Below are positions 8,566-17,485 of a DNA stretch of 64,000 nt, in pieces. Both the position numbers and the translations under genes were made by a program. This DNA is from CTSoil-075 sp042610375. GTDB lineage: Bacteria; Bacillota; Negativicutes; DSM-13327. Every line of letters starts with the position of its first letter. Positions within the stretch are counted from its first letter, which is position 1. The DNA lies in NCBI RefSeq assembly GCF_042610375.1, contig NZ_JBGJZL010000008.1, forward strand, positions 62,001 to 126,000. Reading direction: 5' to 3'. The notes beneath the pieces were generated by a model. It was not told the DNA's origin, did not search any database, and worked only from the letters and a program-made list of their open reading frames with translations.

Positions 8566-9281
8566 ATCACTTTCAATTCAATTAACGCTTGCTTTGCAGC
8601 GTGCTGCTCAGCTTCTTTTTTACTTTTACCTTGTCCACTACCCAACTGTTTTCCATTAACGTGTACTGCCACCTTAAACACCTTATGATGATCAGGGCCC
8701 GTCTCATCGATAATTTCATAAATAATCTTACTATCAGTGTTTTTCTGAACAACTTCTTGAAGCAGTGTTTTATAATCTTTCACATATTCACCGCGAGCAA
8801 GGAGTGATAGGTCTGTTTGAAGTTGCTTCAACACAAAAGTAGCCGTATTTTCAAAACCATTATCGAGATAAATAGCACCAATAATGGCTTCAAAAGCATC
8901 TGCCAAAATAGATGTCCGCTCACGGCCACCTGACCCAGCTTCACCTTTTCCAAGAAATAAATATTCACCAATGCCAAGTTCTGCTGAGCAACGTGCTAAA
9001 GTAGGCTCACAAACGACAACAGCTCTCGCCTTTGTCAATTCTCCCTCAGGAAGATTTGGAAATTGGCGAAATAAATATTCGCTCACAACAACATCCAATA
9101 CAGCATCACCTAGAAATTCTAAACGTTCATTATGCAGCATCGTTGTATGTTTACATTCATTTGCATAGGAAGTGTGAGTAAGGGCTTGATGCAGAAGATT
9201 GACATTCCCAAACTGCACACCCAATTTGGTGGAAAGTTTTTGCAATGCATGTAGTCTATGCTTGTTTAGCATTTCACTCAT
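8556..9281 (-). CDS. rnc: Ribonuclease III
   Basis: Double-strand-specific endonuclease, about 241 residues, that processes rRNA precursors and regulatory duplexes. The RNase III signature HNERLEFLGDAVLDVVVSEYL is near residue 50; the second catalytic acidic cluster (ILADAFEAIIGAIYLD) is near 118-133. A dsRBD fills the last ~70 residues, ending in SKKEAEQHAAKQALIELK. Starts at the ATG at 9281; a GTG one codon earlier is possible. The fabF stop is only a few bases upstream, so it probably reads through from the fatty-acid operon. Its last codons lie inside a dispersed repeat, suggesting the repeat inserted at or near the original end of the gene. Confidence 0.97.
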   Translation of the reverse strand: MSEMLNKHRLHALQKLSTKLGVQFGNVNLLHQALTHTSYANECKHTTMLHNERLEFLGDAVLDVVVSEYLFRQFPNLPEGELTKARAVVVCEPTLARCSAELGIGEYLFLGKGEAGSGGRERTSILADAFEAIIGAIYLDNGFENTATFVLKQLQTDLSLLARGEYVKDYKTLLQEVVQKNTDSKIIYEIIDETGPDHHKVFKVAVHVNGKQLGSGQGKSKKEAEQHAAKQALIELKVIND

Positions 9282-9288
9282 CACAAAC

Positions 9289-10530
9289 CTAGTTTTGGAA
9301 CTTCTTCAACAGAATCGTTGCATTATGGCCACCAAAACCAAAAGAATTAGAGAGTGCTACATTGACAACTTGTTTACGAGCTTTATTCGGAACATAATCC
9401 AAATCCAATTCTTCATCAGGAGTTTCATAGTTAATTGTTGGATGAATTATATCATTTATTAATGTCAATGTCGTTGCAATGCATTCGATACCACCTGATG
9501 CACCTAATAAATGTCCAGTCATGGATTTAGTGGAACTGACGGCTAATTTAGATGCATGTGCACCAAACAATGATTTAATCGCTAATGTCTCATTTTTGTC
9601 ATTCATAGGAGTAGAAGTACCATGAGCATTGATATAATCAACAGCCTCAGGTTCAATGCCTGCATCACGAAGAGCCATTGCCATACATTTTGCTGCTTGC
9701 GCTCCTTCAGGGGCAGGGGCTGTTATGTGATAAGCATCAGCATTAAAGCCATAACCAATCACTTCTGCAAGAATTACGGCACCTCTAGCAGTAGCATGTT
9801 CCAAAGATTCAAGAATCACGATACCAGCGCCTTCACCCATTACAAAACCATTACGGTCTTTGTCAAAAGGACGAGATGCTTTTTCTGGTTCATCGTTACG
9901 AGTCGACATAGCTTTCATGGAACAAAAACCAGCAACTGCAATGGGAGAAATAGCAGCTTCAGTACCACCGGCTACCATTACATCAGCATCTCCACGTTGA
10001 ATGACCTTAAATGCATCACCGATGGCATTTGTACCTGTTGCACACGCTGTAACAACACAACTGCATGGTCCTTGCAATCCAAAAGTAATTGAAGTTTGTC
10101 CTGCAGCCATATTACCAATCATCATAGGTATAAAAAACGGGCTGACACGATTAGGGCCTTTATCAAACAGATTTTTATATTGATCGTGAAGGGCATCCAT
10201 GCCGCCAATACCAGTACCAATCATTGTACCAATACGAGTCAAATCTTCTGATGCCAAATCAATACCTGAATCATCAAAAGCCATCTTGCTAGCCGCAACG
10301 GCAAACTGAGTGCAACGATCCATTCTTTTTGCTTCTTTTTTATCAATATATTGAGATGGGTCAAAATTCTTAACCTCACCCGCAATTTGTGTAGTATATT
10401 CACTTGCATCGAAACGAGTGATCTTACCCACGCCAGACTTCCCAGCTAATAGAGCTTGCCAAAACTCGTCCTTACCAATACCTACAGGTGTCACTGCACC
10501 TAAGCCCGTTATTACAACTCGTTTTTTCAA
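9289..10530 (-). CDS. fabF: Beta-ketoacyl-ACP synthase II
   Basis: 413-residue condensing enzyme that elongates acyl-ACP with malonyl-ACP. The Cys-His-His triad is present: C163 in VVTACATGTNAI, the His in NAHGTSTPMND near 304 and the His in STKSMTGHLLGASG near 341. The C-terminal SFGFGGHNATILL is typical. Starts with TTG at 10530, 5-6 bases after GAGGTGAG. Last fab gene of the FapR-controlled operon, followed by rnc. Confidence 0.97.
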   Translation of the reverse strand: MKKRVVITGLGAVTPVGIGKDEFWQALLAGKSGVGKITRFDASEYTTQIAGEVKNFDPSQYIDKKEAKRMDRCTQFAVAASKMAFDDSGIDLASEDLTRIGTMIGTGIGGMDALHDQYKNLFDKGPNRVSPFFIPMMIGNMAAGQTSITFGLQGPCSCVVTACATGTNAIGDAFKVIQRGDADVMVAGGTEAAISPIAVAGFCSMKAMSTRNDEPEKASRPFDKDRNGFVMGEGAGIVILESLEHATARGAVILAEVIGYGFNADAYHITAPAPEGAQAAKCMAMALRDAGIEPEAVDYINAHGTSTPMNDKNETLAIKSLFGAHASKLAVSSTKSMTGHLLGASGGIECIATTLTLINDIIHPTINYETPDEELDLDYVPNKARKQVVNVALSNSFGFGGHNATILLKKFQN

Positions 10531-10551
10531 ACAAACTCACCTCTTATTAAT

Positions 10552-11499
10552 TTAATTTATAGTTTCAACTTCTGCGAGAAGTCGATTGAAAATTTCCTTA
10601 ACCGATAGTATTTCATCTATTTTATGAATGTACTCACCAGTAAAGACTAATCCTGTTTCCACATCACCTTGCTGAGCACGAATTAATGCCTTAATTATGC
10701 AAAAATTCTTTTTGCAGTGTTTTAGGCAGGCATCACAGGTTTCAGGGGTAGGTGCAGTACTTCCAATAATTTTCTCTGCAAATGGGTTATTTAGCGCACG
10801 ACCAGGTAGTCCTACAGGACTGTCAATGAGAACAATATCTTCTGGTCTGGCTTTTAAATAAAATTCTTTTAAGGCCGGGGCTGCATTTGATTCGAGACTA
10901 GCAGCAAATCGAGTTCCCATTTGAACTCCACTTGCACCAAGTTTCAATGTTTCTACGATATCATGACCGCTCATCACACCACCAGCACCAATAACAGGAA
11001 TTTTGACTGCATTAACAATCTCAGGAAGTATGGAATGAAGCGCTTGATCAGTACCTAAATGTCCGCCAGCTTCTTTACCTTCAACGATGATCGCGGCAGC
11101 TCCTAATTTTTCAGAAATCTTAGCAAGTTTTGCAGATGATACAATTGGCACGATTGGTGTGCCAGATTCTTTTCCTAATGCAAATACATCCCGAGAGAAA
11201 CCTGCACCAGCAACAACTAAATCAATACCTTCTTCAATGGCTGTTTTTACAATACCTGAAAACTCTCTCGCTGCAACCATTATATTGATTCCGATAATAC
11301 CTTTGGTTAAAGAACGAGCTAATCGAATTTCATTACGCAATTCGTCAAAACTCATACCAGAAGCAGCAATGAGTCCAATACCACCGGCTTCGCCTACAGC
11401 CGCCGCTAATTTTGCTGTAGAAATTCGTATTGCCATCCCACCTTGTATAATGGGTATAGCGGCCACCAGATTACCTATTTTAAGTTCTGGAAGTTTCAA
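10552..11499 (-). CDS. FabK/nitronate monooxygenase-family flavoprotein with Cys cluster
   Basis: 315-residue FMN-dependent TIM-barrel protein of the NMO/FabK family (IPIIQGGMAIRIS near the start, EGKEAGGHLG near 143, GVMSGHDIVETLKLGASGVQMGTRF near 180). It differs from the second family member in this operon (13586-14527) by a C-terminal segment with four cysteines spaced C-x2-C-x3-C-x4-C near residue 263, which could bind a metal or Fe-S centre. FabK proper uses NADH to reduce enoyl-ACP; this paralogue may be a specialised enoyl reductase or a nitronate monooxygenase. Start is TTG at 11499 behind GGAGGAATTG. It lies between acpP and fabF, after a strong hairpin. Confidence 0.8.
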   Translation of the reverse strand: MKLPELKIGNLVAAIPIIQGGMAIRISTAKLAAAVGEAGGIGLIAASGMSFDELRNEIRLARSLTKGIIGINIMVAAREFSGIVKTAIEEGIDLVVAGAGFSRDVFALGKESGTPIVPIVSSAKLAKISEKLGAAAIIVEGKEAGGHLGTDQALHSILPEIVNAVKIPVIGAGGVMSGHDIVETLKLGASGVQMGTRFAASLESNAAPALKEFYLKARPEDIVLIDSPVGLPGRALNNPFAEKIIGSTAPTPETCDACLKHCKKNFCIIKALIRAQQGDVETGLVFTGEYIHKIDEILSVKEIFNRLLAEVETIN

Positions 11500-11535
11500 G
11501 TTACAATTCCTCCATTCGCTAGCACATTATCTTTT

Positions 11536-11577
11536 AAGAAAGTCCCGCGAAAAAACATAATTTCACGGGACTTTCTT
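11536..11577 (-). terminator. Hairpin after acpP (terminator or attenuator)
   Basis: Perfect 12-bp arms (AAGAAAGTCCCG / CGGGACTTTCTT) around an 18-base loop, 20 bases after the acpP stop. The following T-run is weak on the minus strand, so it may be a partial terminator or an RNA-stabilising stem that keeps acpP mRNA high relative to downstream genes. Confidence 0.6.
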
Positions 11578-11596
11578 CTTTTGAACACAAAAAGAA

Positions 11597-11833
11597 TTAA
11601 GCTTGCTTTTCTTTTTCTATGTATTCTACAGCATCTTTTACAGCTTTCATTTTTTCAGCCACTTCATCAGGAATTTCAATGCTGAATTCCTCTTCAAATG
11701 CCATAATTAATTCAACAATATCAAGAGAATCAGCACCTAAATCATCGATAAAAGTTGAATCCATAGTCACATCAGCTTCCTCAACACCAAGTTGTTCTAC
11801 TGAAATTTGTTTAACTTTTTCAAAAGTTGTCAC
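11597..11833 (-). CDS. acpP: Acyl carrier protein
   Basis: 78-residue acidic four-helix carrier of growing acyl chains. The phosphopantetheine attachment serine is S36 in GADSLDIVEL. Start is the GTG at 11833 with a full AAAGGAGGTGAT ribosome binding site 3 bases upstream, one of the strongest in the window, as suits an abundant protein. Lies between fabG and the FabK-like gene. Confidence 0.97.
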   Translation of the reverse strand: MTTFEKVKQISVEQLGVEEADVTMDSTFIDDLGADSLDIVELIMAFEEEFSIEIPDEVAEKMKAVKDAVEYIEKEKQA

Positions 11834-11863
11834 GATATCACCTCCTTTCAATAGTGTATTTCT

Positions 11864-12607
11864 TTACATTACCATACCGCCGTCAACATTTAAAGTCTGG
11901 CCAGTAATATAATTTGCTAAATCAGAAACTAAGAATACAACTGCAGCTGCGACATCATCAGGACTCCCTAATCGTCCTACAGGTATTTCAGACACTAAAT
12001 TTTCTTTAATTTGTTCTGATAAAACAGAAGTCATATCTGTATCAATAAATCCTGGGGCAATGGCATTCACAGTAATACCTCTTGAAGCTAATTCTTTGGC
12101 CATGGATTTTGTGAATCCAATGACACCAGCTTTAGCAGCAGAGTAATTCGATTGACCAGCGTTCCCAGTTAAACCAACAACAGACGTCATATTAATAATC
12201 TTACCACATTTTTGTTTCATCATGACACGTGATACTGCTTTTGTACACATAAAAATTCCTTTTAGATTGGTATTCATGACAGCATCCCAATCTCCTTCTT
12301 TCATGCGCATTAATAAATTATCACGAGTAATGCCTGCATTGTTGACTAAAATGTCAATTCGTCCAAAAGTTTCCGTAGTTTGTTTGACGAGAGCTGCTAC
12401 AGCCTCTTCATTTGCTACATCAGCTTGTACAATGATCGCTTCTCCACCAGCTGTTTCAATTGTAGTTTTAACTTCTTCAGCCGCAGCTAGGTTACCAGCA
12501 TAGTTAATCACTACTTTTGCACCAGCTTTTGCTAAAGAAATTGCCACTGAACGTCCAATTCCACGAGAAGCACCTGTTACGATTGCAACTTTTCCATCTA
12601 AGAGCAT
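11864..12607 (-). CDS. fabG: 3-oxoacyl-ACP reductase
   Basis: 247-residue short-chain dehydrogenase, NADPH-dependent, reducing beta-ketoacyl-ACP. Cofactor motif TGASRGIG near residue 11, NNAG near 88 and the catalytic S-Y-K set (MTSVVGLTGNAGQSNYSAAKAG, about 139-160). The end NVDGGMVM is typical of FabG. Start at 12607 after GGAGG; the open frame continues upstream, but those residues overlap fabD. Gap to fabD is one base, so translation is coupled. Confidence 0.97.
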   Translation of the reverse strand: MLLDGKVAIVTGASRGIGRSVAISLAKAGAKVVINYAGNLAAAEEVKTTIETAGGEAIIVQADVANEEAVAALVKQTTETFGRIDILVNNAGITRDNLLMRMKEGDWDAVMNTNLKGIFMCTKAVSRVMMKQKCGKIINMTSVVGLTGNAGQSNYSAAKAGVIGFTKSMAKELASRGITVNAIAPGFIDTDMTSVLSEQIKENLVSEIPVGRLGSPDDVAAAVVFLVSDLANYITGQTLNVDGGMVM

Positions 12608-12608
12608 T

Positions 12609-13553
12609 TTAATTAACCTCCTTGAAATAATCAAGGTTTTTTTCTAAAGAAGCAAGATCTTCCACATTTGTAATATCACATTCTTTAGTAATTTTCTTGG
12701 CTAGAGCCGATAAAACTTTACCAGGTCCAACTTCAACAAGTGTCTTTGCACCATGTTTTATAATTTCAGCCATGCAATCTTCCCATTCCACAGGACTGTC
12801 AGCTTGCTTAACCAATGATACTTTAATTTCCTGACCATTCGTAATGATTTCACCATTGATATTAGCTACAACTGGAATAAGAGCATCATTCACAGTGATC
12901 TTTGCTAATTCAACTTCTAATCTTTCTGCTGCCGGTTTCATAAGAGTGCTATGAAAAGGAGCACTGACAGGCAACATAATAGCGCGTTTCGCACCTGCGG
13001 CTTTGAGCATTTCGGCAGCTTTTTCCACTGCTTCTTTTTTACCAGCAATCACAATTTGACCAGGGCAATTAAAATTAACTGCTTGTACTGCACCAAATTC
13101 TTCTTCAGCTTTCTGGCAAACTTCAACAACAGTCTGACGATCTAAACCGAGTACTGCAGCCATACTGCCTTCACCAAGCGGAACAGCATCTTGCATGAAT
13201 TGACCACGTTTACGTACTAATTGCACGGCATCACTAAAAGATAAAGCACCTGCTGCAACTAAAGCTGAATATTCACCTAGGCTGTGTCCAGCTACAATAT
13301 TAGGCACGATACCATGCTCTTTTAATACTTCATAACAAGCGATACTCACTGTTAAAATTGCTGGTTGAGTATTAAAAGTCTTACGCAGTTCCTCTTCAGG
13401 ACCATTAAAACATAAATCCGTGATAGAAAAACCTAAGGCTGCGTCGGCTGCATCAAATACAGCTTTTGCCACAGGAAAACGCTCATATAATTCTTTTCCC
13501 ATGCCGACGGTTTGCGATCCTTGACCTGGAAAAATAAAAGCTATTTCTTTCAT
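12609..13553 (-). CDS. fabD: Malonyl-CoA:ACP transacylase
   Basis: 314-residue transacylase supplying malonyl-ACP. The nucleophile is S91 in GHSLGEYSALVA; the FPGQGSQ loop is at 8-14 and the catalytic His lies in SAPFHSTLM near 200. Standard length. Between fabK and fabG in the operon. Confidence 0.97.
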   Translation of the reverse strand: MKEIAFIFPGQGSQTVGMGKELYERFPVAKAVFDAADAALGFSITDLCFNGPEEELRKTFNTQPAILTVSIACYEVLKEHGIVPNIVAGHSLGEYSALVAAGALSFSDAVQLVRKRGQFMQDAVPLGEGSMAAVLGLDRQTVVEVCQKAEEEFGAVQAVNFNCPGQIVIAGKKEAVEKAAEMLKAAGAKRAIMLPVSAPFHSTLMKPAAERLEVELAKITVNDALIPVVANINGEIITNGQEIKVSLVKQADSPVEWEDCMAEIIKHGAKTLVEVGPGKVLSALAKKITKECDITNVEDLASLEKNLDYFKEVN

Positions 13554-13585
13554 ATTCTACCTTCCCTTTACCTATATAAGTTAAA

Positions 13586-14527
13586 TTAGAGATTCTCATT
13601 AATCCCATTTAATACTGTTGGTATATCTCTCATAATATCTTGAATGATATCATCAACTGATTTAATATTTTTAATCATCCCTGCAATCTGACCAATCATA
13701 ACGGAACCATTATCGACGTCACCTTCACGAACTGCAATGCGTAGTTTACCTGCACCCATACCTTCAAGTTCTTCAGGAGATGCACCATTTTTTTCCATTG
13801 CTTCATAATCACGAGTAAATTTATTGGTGATGACCCTTACTGGATGACCAGTAGCAATACCAGTCACAACAGTTGAACGATCTTTAGCTTTCAAAACGGC
13901 TGTTTTATAATTGTCATGAGCAATACATTCCAGTGATGCAACAAAACGTGTTCCAATCTGAACACCTTGTGCACCTAAAGCCAATGCCGCTACAAAACCT
14001 CGCGAATCAGCAATTCCGCCTGCCGCAATGACAGGAATACTTACAGCATCAGCAATCTGAGGGATTAAGGACATGGTAGAAATCTCACCAATATGTCCGC
14101 CACTTTCCTGACCTTCAGCAATAATGGCATCTACGCCAATTCGTTCTAGCCTTTTCGCTAATGCAACCGATGCAACAACAGGAATAATTTTAGTTCCAAT
14201 TTCTTTTAATGCTGGTATATATTCACCAGGATTACCAGCGCCTGTCGTAATCACAGCTACTTTTTCATCAATTACGACTTGCATGACCTCTTTAACAAAA
14301 GGAGACATAAGCATGATATTAACACCAAAAACTTTATTAGTCAAAGTTTTTGCTTTTTGAATTTCCGTACGTAAAACATCTGGCGGCATATGACCAGCGC
14401 CAATAAGCCCTAATCCACCTGCATTCGAAACAGCAGCAGCTAGTTCTGCTGTCGCAACCCAAGCCATACCACCTTGTATAATTGGATATTTGATATTTAA
14501 TATACTGCAAAGTTTACTTTTAAACAA
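13586..14527 (-). CDS. fabK: Enoyl-ACP reductase II (FabK type)
   Basis: 313-residue FMN enoyl-ACP reductase of FabK type: NIKYPIIQGGMAWVATAELA at the start, VITTGAGNPGEYIPALKE near 90, AEGQESGGHIG near 140 and GALGAQGVQIGTRF near 190. Its position between fabH and fabD is the usual one for FabK in clostridia. No FabI gene is seen in the window, so this is the likely main enoyl reductase. Starts with TTG at 14527 behind GGAGGGC and overlaps the end of fabH by 8 bases. Confidence 0.95.
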   Translation of the reverse strand: MFKSKLCSILNIKYPIIQGGMAWVATAELAAAVSNAGGLGLIGAGHMPPDVLRTEIQKAKTLTNKVFGVNIMLMSPFVKEVMQVVIDEKVAVITTGAGNPGEYIPALKEIGTKIIPVVASVALAKRLERIGVDAIIAEGQESGGHIGEISTMSLIPQIADAVSIPVIAAGGIADSRGFVAALALGAQGVQIGTRFVASLECIAHDNYKTAVLKAKDRSTVVTGIATGHPVRVITNKFTRDYEAMEKNGASPEELEGMGAGKLRIAVREGDVDNGSVMIGQIAGMIKNIKSVDDIIQDIMRDIPTVLNGINENL

Positions 14528-15536
14528 TACTTTTGCCCTCCTTGTACCATTTCATGACACAAGATGCCCAAGTCAGTCCTGCACCAAAGCCTACCAAAAC
14601 TACGATATCGCCATTTTGGAGTTTATCATTTTTTATTGCTTCATCCATTGCAAGAGGAATGGACGCTGCGGAAGTATTGCCATATTTATCAACATTTACA
14701 ACGACTTTTTCCATTGGCACCTTGAGCCGTTTGGCAGCCGATTGAATGATACGATTATTCGCTTGATGCGGAATGAGACAATCAATATCTTCATTAGATA
14801 ATCCTGCATTGTCTAATGCTTTTATTGCAGCTTCCCCCATCACTTTAATGGCAAATTTAAATACATCACTACCACTCATTTGTAGAAAATGCTGACGTGC
14901 AGTAACACTTTCGACTGTAGCTGGTTGACGCGAGCCACCTGCAGGAATTTTCAGAAGTTCCCCTCCTGATCCATCAGCACCAAGATCAACACCCAAAATA
15001 CCATAACCTGCTGGAACTTCTCCCAGAACAACAGCTCCTGCACCATCACCAAATAGTACACAAGTATTACGATCAGTCCAATCCAGAATTTTCGAAAGAG
15101 TTTCTGCACCAATCACCAATACTTTTTTATATAAACCAGTTTGTATAAACTGGCTACCAACAACCAAACCATAGGCAAAACCAGAGCAACCTGCTGATAA
15201 GTCAAAAGCTGCAGCTTTACTGGCTTTTATTTTATCTTGCACTAGGCAAGCTGTCGAAGGGAAAAGCATATCCGGCGTAGCAGTGGCCACAATAATCAGA
15301 TCAATGTCATCGGCAGTTACGCCAGCATCACATAACGCTTTTTCAGCAGCATAGGCAGCTAAATCTGAGGTCGTGATATTGGGTTCAACCACTCGACGTT
15401 CTTTAATACCTGTACGATCTACAATCCACTCATCAGATGTTTCTACAATTTTTTCCAGATCTTTATTGGTAATGATTTTATCTGGAACATAACTACCAAT
15501 ACCAATAATACCTACGGATTTATTCTTCTCCTGCAC
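14520..15536 (-). CDS. fabH: Beta-ketoacyl-ACP synthase III
   Basis: 338-residue initiating condensing enzyme using acetyl-CoA or other short acyl-CoA. Catalytic C117 in LSAGCSGFAYG, His in LIPHQANNRI near 254 and Asn in KYGNTSAASIP near 284. The open frame is longer, but the upstream part overlaps plsX. The GTG at 15536 follows AAGGAGTTG and gives the family N-terminus SVGIIGIGSYVP. It overlaps plsX by 17 bases. Confidence 0.96.
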   Translation of the reverse strand: MQEKNKSVGIIGIGSYVPDKIITNKDLEKIVETSDEWIVDRTGIKERRVVEPNITTSDLAAYAAEKALCDAGVTADDIDLIIVATATPDMLFPSTACLVQDKIKASKAAAFDLSAGCSGFAYGLVVGSQFIQTGLYKKVLVIGAETLSKILDWTDRNTCVLFGDGAGAVVLGEVPAGYGILGVDLGADGSGGELLKIPAGGSRQPATVESVTARQHFLQMSGSDVFKFAIKVMGEAAIKALDNAGLSNEDIDCLIPHQANNRIIQSAAKRLKVPMEKVVVNVDKYGNTSAASIPLAMDEAIKNDKLQNGDIVVLVGFGAGLTWASCVMKWYKEGKSIV

Positions 15537-16545
15537 TCGTAACAACTCCTTCTTGCGCGATATTTTCGCGTATATGTTCAACAACTCTATTTTGTGTAAA
15601 TTCATTTGCAACACGGATGGCATTTTTAATCGCCTTGGCTTTTGAACTGCCATGACAAATAATAAAGCATCCATCAACTCCGAGCAATGGCGCTCCACCA
15701 TATTCGGCATAATCAAGTTTATTTTTTAAGCTTTTTAATGCCGGCAGAACAATCAGAGATGCAAGCTTGGTTAAGATACCACTGCTTTTGACAGCTTCTT
15801 TGACCAATTGCATAATCACACTACTCAGTCCTTCACCTAATTTCAATACCACATTGCCAACAAATCCATCACAAACTACAACGTCAACTGTCCCTCTTGG
15901 AATATCTCGTCCTTCAACGTTGCCAATAAAATTGATAGTTTGTAATTTTTGCAGTAAGGGATATGTAGCCAAGGACTGTTCATTACCTTTGGTTTCTTCT
16001 TCACCTATATTTAATAATCCAACACGAGGATGGTTAATATTCAAAATGTATTCTGCATAAATAGAACCCATGACTGCACTTTGCACTAGATGTCTTGGTT
16101 TACTGTCAACATTAGCACCGGAGTCTAATAAAACTGTTGTTCCAGTCAAATTAGGGATCGGAGTTGCAATTGTCGGGCGTTCAACACCTTTAATTCGTCC
16201 GAGTCCAAATAATGCAGCTGCGACAGCTGCTCCTGTACTACCTGCCGACACGACAGCATCACAAATACCCTCTTTGACCAATCGTGTTGCGACAACGATT
16301 GATGCATCTTTTTTCTTGCGTGCAGCTACACTTGGATGTTCATGCATTTCAATTGTTTCACTGGCATGACAAATGCTAATCTTAAGATCTTGCCAATTTC
16401 CAACGTGATCTAAAACTTGCTTTATTTGAATTTCATCGCCAACTAAAACAACTTCGCATCCATACTCTTTAACAGCTTGTATGGCGCCGAGTACAATTTC
16501 TTTTGGTGCATAATCACTGCCCATGGCATCAACGGCAACCTTCAT
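15520..16545 (-). CDS. plsX: Phosphate acyltransferase PlsX
   Basis: 341-residue enzyme making acyl-phosphate from acyl-ACP, the first step feeding PlsY in phospholipid synthesis. Begins MKVAVDAMGSDYAPKEIVLGA; other PlsX landmarks are SAGSTGA near 100, LDSGANVDSKPRHLVQ near 135 and YAEYGGAPLLGVDG near 285. ATG overlaps the fapR stop by 4 bases. The fapR-plsX-fab order is the hallmark Firmicute lipid operon. Confidence 0.97.
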   Translation of the reverse strand: MKVAVDAMGSDYAPKEIVLGAIQAVKEYGCEVVLVGDEIQIKQVLDHVGNWQDLKISICHASETIEMHEHPSVAARKKKDASIVVATRLVKEGICDAVVSAGSTGAAVAAALFGLGRIKGVERPTIATPIPNLTGTTVLLDSGANVDSKPRHLVQSAVMGSIYAEYILNINHPRVGLLNIGEEETKGNEQSLATYPLLQKLQTINFIGNVEGRDIPRGTVDVVVCDGFVGNVVLKLGEGLSSVIMQLVKEAVKSSGILTKLASLIVLPALKSLKNKLDYAEYGGAPLLGVDGCFIICHGSSKAKAIKNAIRVANEFTQNRVVEHIRENIAQEGVVTSAGEE

Positions 16546-17114
16546 TCATTCTCTCCATTCCATGGTTCCAATGAGACCATAATAAATTTCGCTCGAAATA
16601 CTTCTTGTTTTTCATTGCGAGTTTTCACCCAAATAAAATATTTATTACCACGTGTCCGCATGACCTCAGCTTTAGCTACTAATTTTTCACCAACATGAAC
16701 AGGGCTTTTATATTTTACGTTCGCTACACCAGTGAGTGCCGTCGGAGCATCAATCACAGCAAGAGCCAATGAGTTGGCCTGTGAAAACACATAATGTCCG
16801 CGCGCAATTTTGGTTTTTTCAAAAACCATATCAGGGGTAATCATCATGACAGAAATCCCCTGCACACCTAGCTCCAAATCAATGAGTTCACCAATAATTT
16901 CACCGCTAGCGATAGCTTTTAATTTATCCTGAGCACTTTCTGCCATCTGTTTAGTGCGGCCGCGCAATTCAGGTATACCTAACTCTAAGCGATCCAAACG
17001 AATCGTTTGCACACTTACATTAAGTAATACGGCCAATTCTCCATCAGTCAGAAAAGGACTCGATTGTAATTTTTCTTGAAGTGTTGTTTGGCGTACTTTT
17101 TTCTGAATTCGCAA
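16542..17114 (-). CDS. fapR: Fatty-acid and phospholipid biosynthesis repressor FapR
   Basis: 190-residue malonyl-CoA-sensing repressor. The N-terminal helix-turn-helix (LTDGELAVLLNVSVQTIRLDRLELGIPELRGR, about residues 22-54) reads the operator; the C-terminal hotdog domain (about 75-190) binds malonyl-CoA. The TTG at 17114 follows GGTGAT and gives the family N-terminus. Its promoter carries a FapR box, so it should repress its own operon and release it when malonyl-CoA is high. Confidence 0.96.
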   Translation of the reverse strand: MRIQKKVRQTTLQEKLQSSPFLTDGELAVLLNVSVQTIRLDRLELGIPELRGRTKQMAESAQDKLKAIASGEIIGELIDLELGVQGISVMMITPDMVFEKTKIARGHYVFSQANSLALAVIDAPTALTGVANVKYKSPVHVGEKLVAKAEVMRTRGNKYFIWVKTRNEKQEVFRAKFIMVSLEPWNGENE

Positions 17115-17153
17115 TCTAATATCACCTAATTTTATTTCTTATATTGTTAACAC

Positions 17154-17170
17154 TTAGTACTTAGTATTAT
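17154..17170 (+). promoter_or_regulatory. FapR operator
   Basis: TTAGTACTTAGTATTAT differs in only a few places from the B. subtilis fapR operator as I recall it (TTAGTACCTAGTCTTAA). It overlaps the -10 hexamer and start region of the fapR promoter, where a bound repressor would block RNA polymerase. Confidence 0.75.
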
Positions 17171-17194
17171 AACCAGTTACTATTAAAAATGCAA
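17166..17194 (-). promoter_or_regulatory. Sigma-A promoter of the fapR-fab operon
   Basis: Minus-strand TTGCAT (17189-17194), 17-base spacer, TATAAT (17166-17171). Placed ~50 bases before fapR and merging with the FapR box. Confidence 0.82.
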
Positions 17195-17203
17195 GAAAAA
17201 ACA

Positions 17204-17244
17204 ATGAGCAAGAAAAAAGTTAAATTAACTCTTATCTTGCTCAT
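17204..17244 (-). terminator. Terminator after rpmF
   Basis: Arms ATGAGCAAG / CTTGCTCAT (9 bp) with an AT-rich loop and TTTTTT following on the minus strand. It isolates yceD-rpmF from fapR. Confidence 0.78.
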
Positions 17245-17255
17245 TTTTAAAAATC

Positions 17256-17438
17256 TTATTCTGCTTTTGCTTTTATAACTACCTTACCGTTATAATTACC
17301 ACACTCAGGACATACTCGATGAGGCATTTTCAGTTCGTGACATTGTGGACATGCAATCAAACCAGGAACGGTTAATTTCCAATTAGCACGACGTTTATCA
17401 CGACGAGCTTTAGACGTTTTGCGCTTAGGTACTGCCAT
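17256..17438 (-). CDS. rpmF: 50S ribosomal protein L32 (zinc-ribbon form)
   Basis: 60-residue L32 starting AVPKRKTSKARRDKRRAN, with two CxxC pairs (CPQC, CPEC) forming a zinc ribbon at about residues 27-46. Start at 17438 after AAGGAGG. Directly downstream of the DUF177 gene, a pairing conserved across bacteria. Confidence 0.97.
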   Translation of the reverse strand: MAVPKRKTSKARRDKRRANWKLTVPGLIACPQCHELKMPHRVCPECGNYNGKVVIKAKAE

Positions 17439-17485
17439 ATTATTACACACCTCCTTAACAGGATTTCAACCATGATGACCATAAT

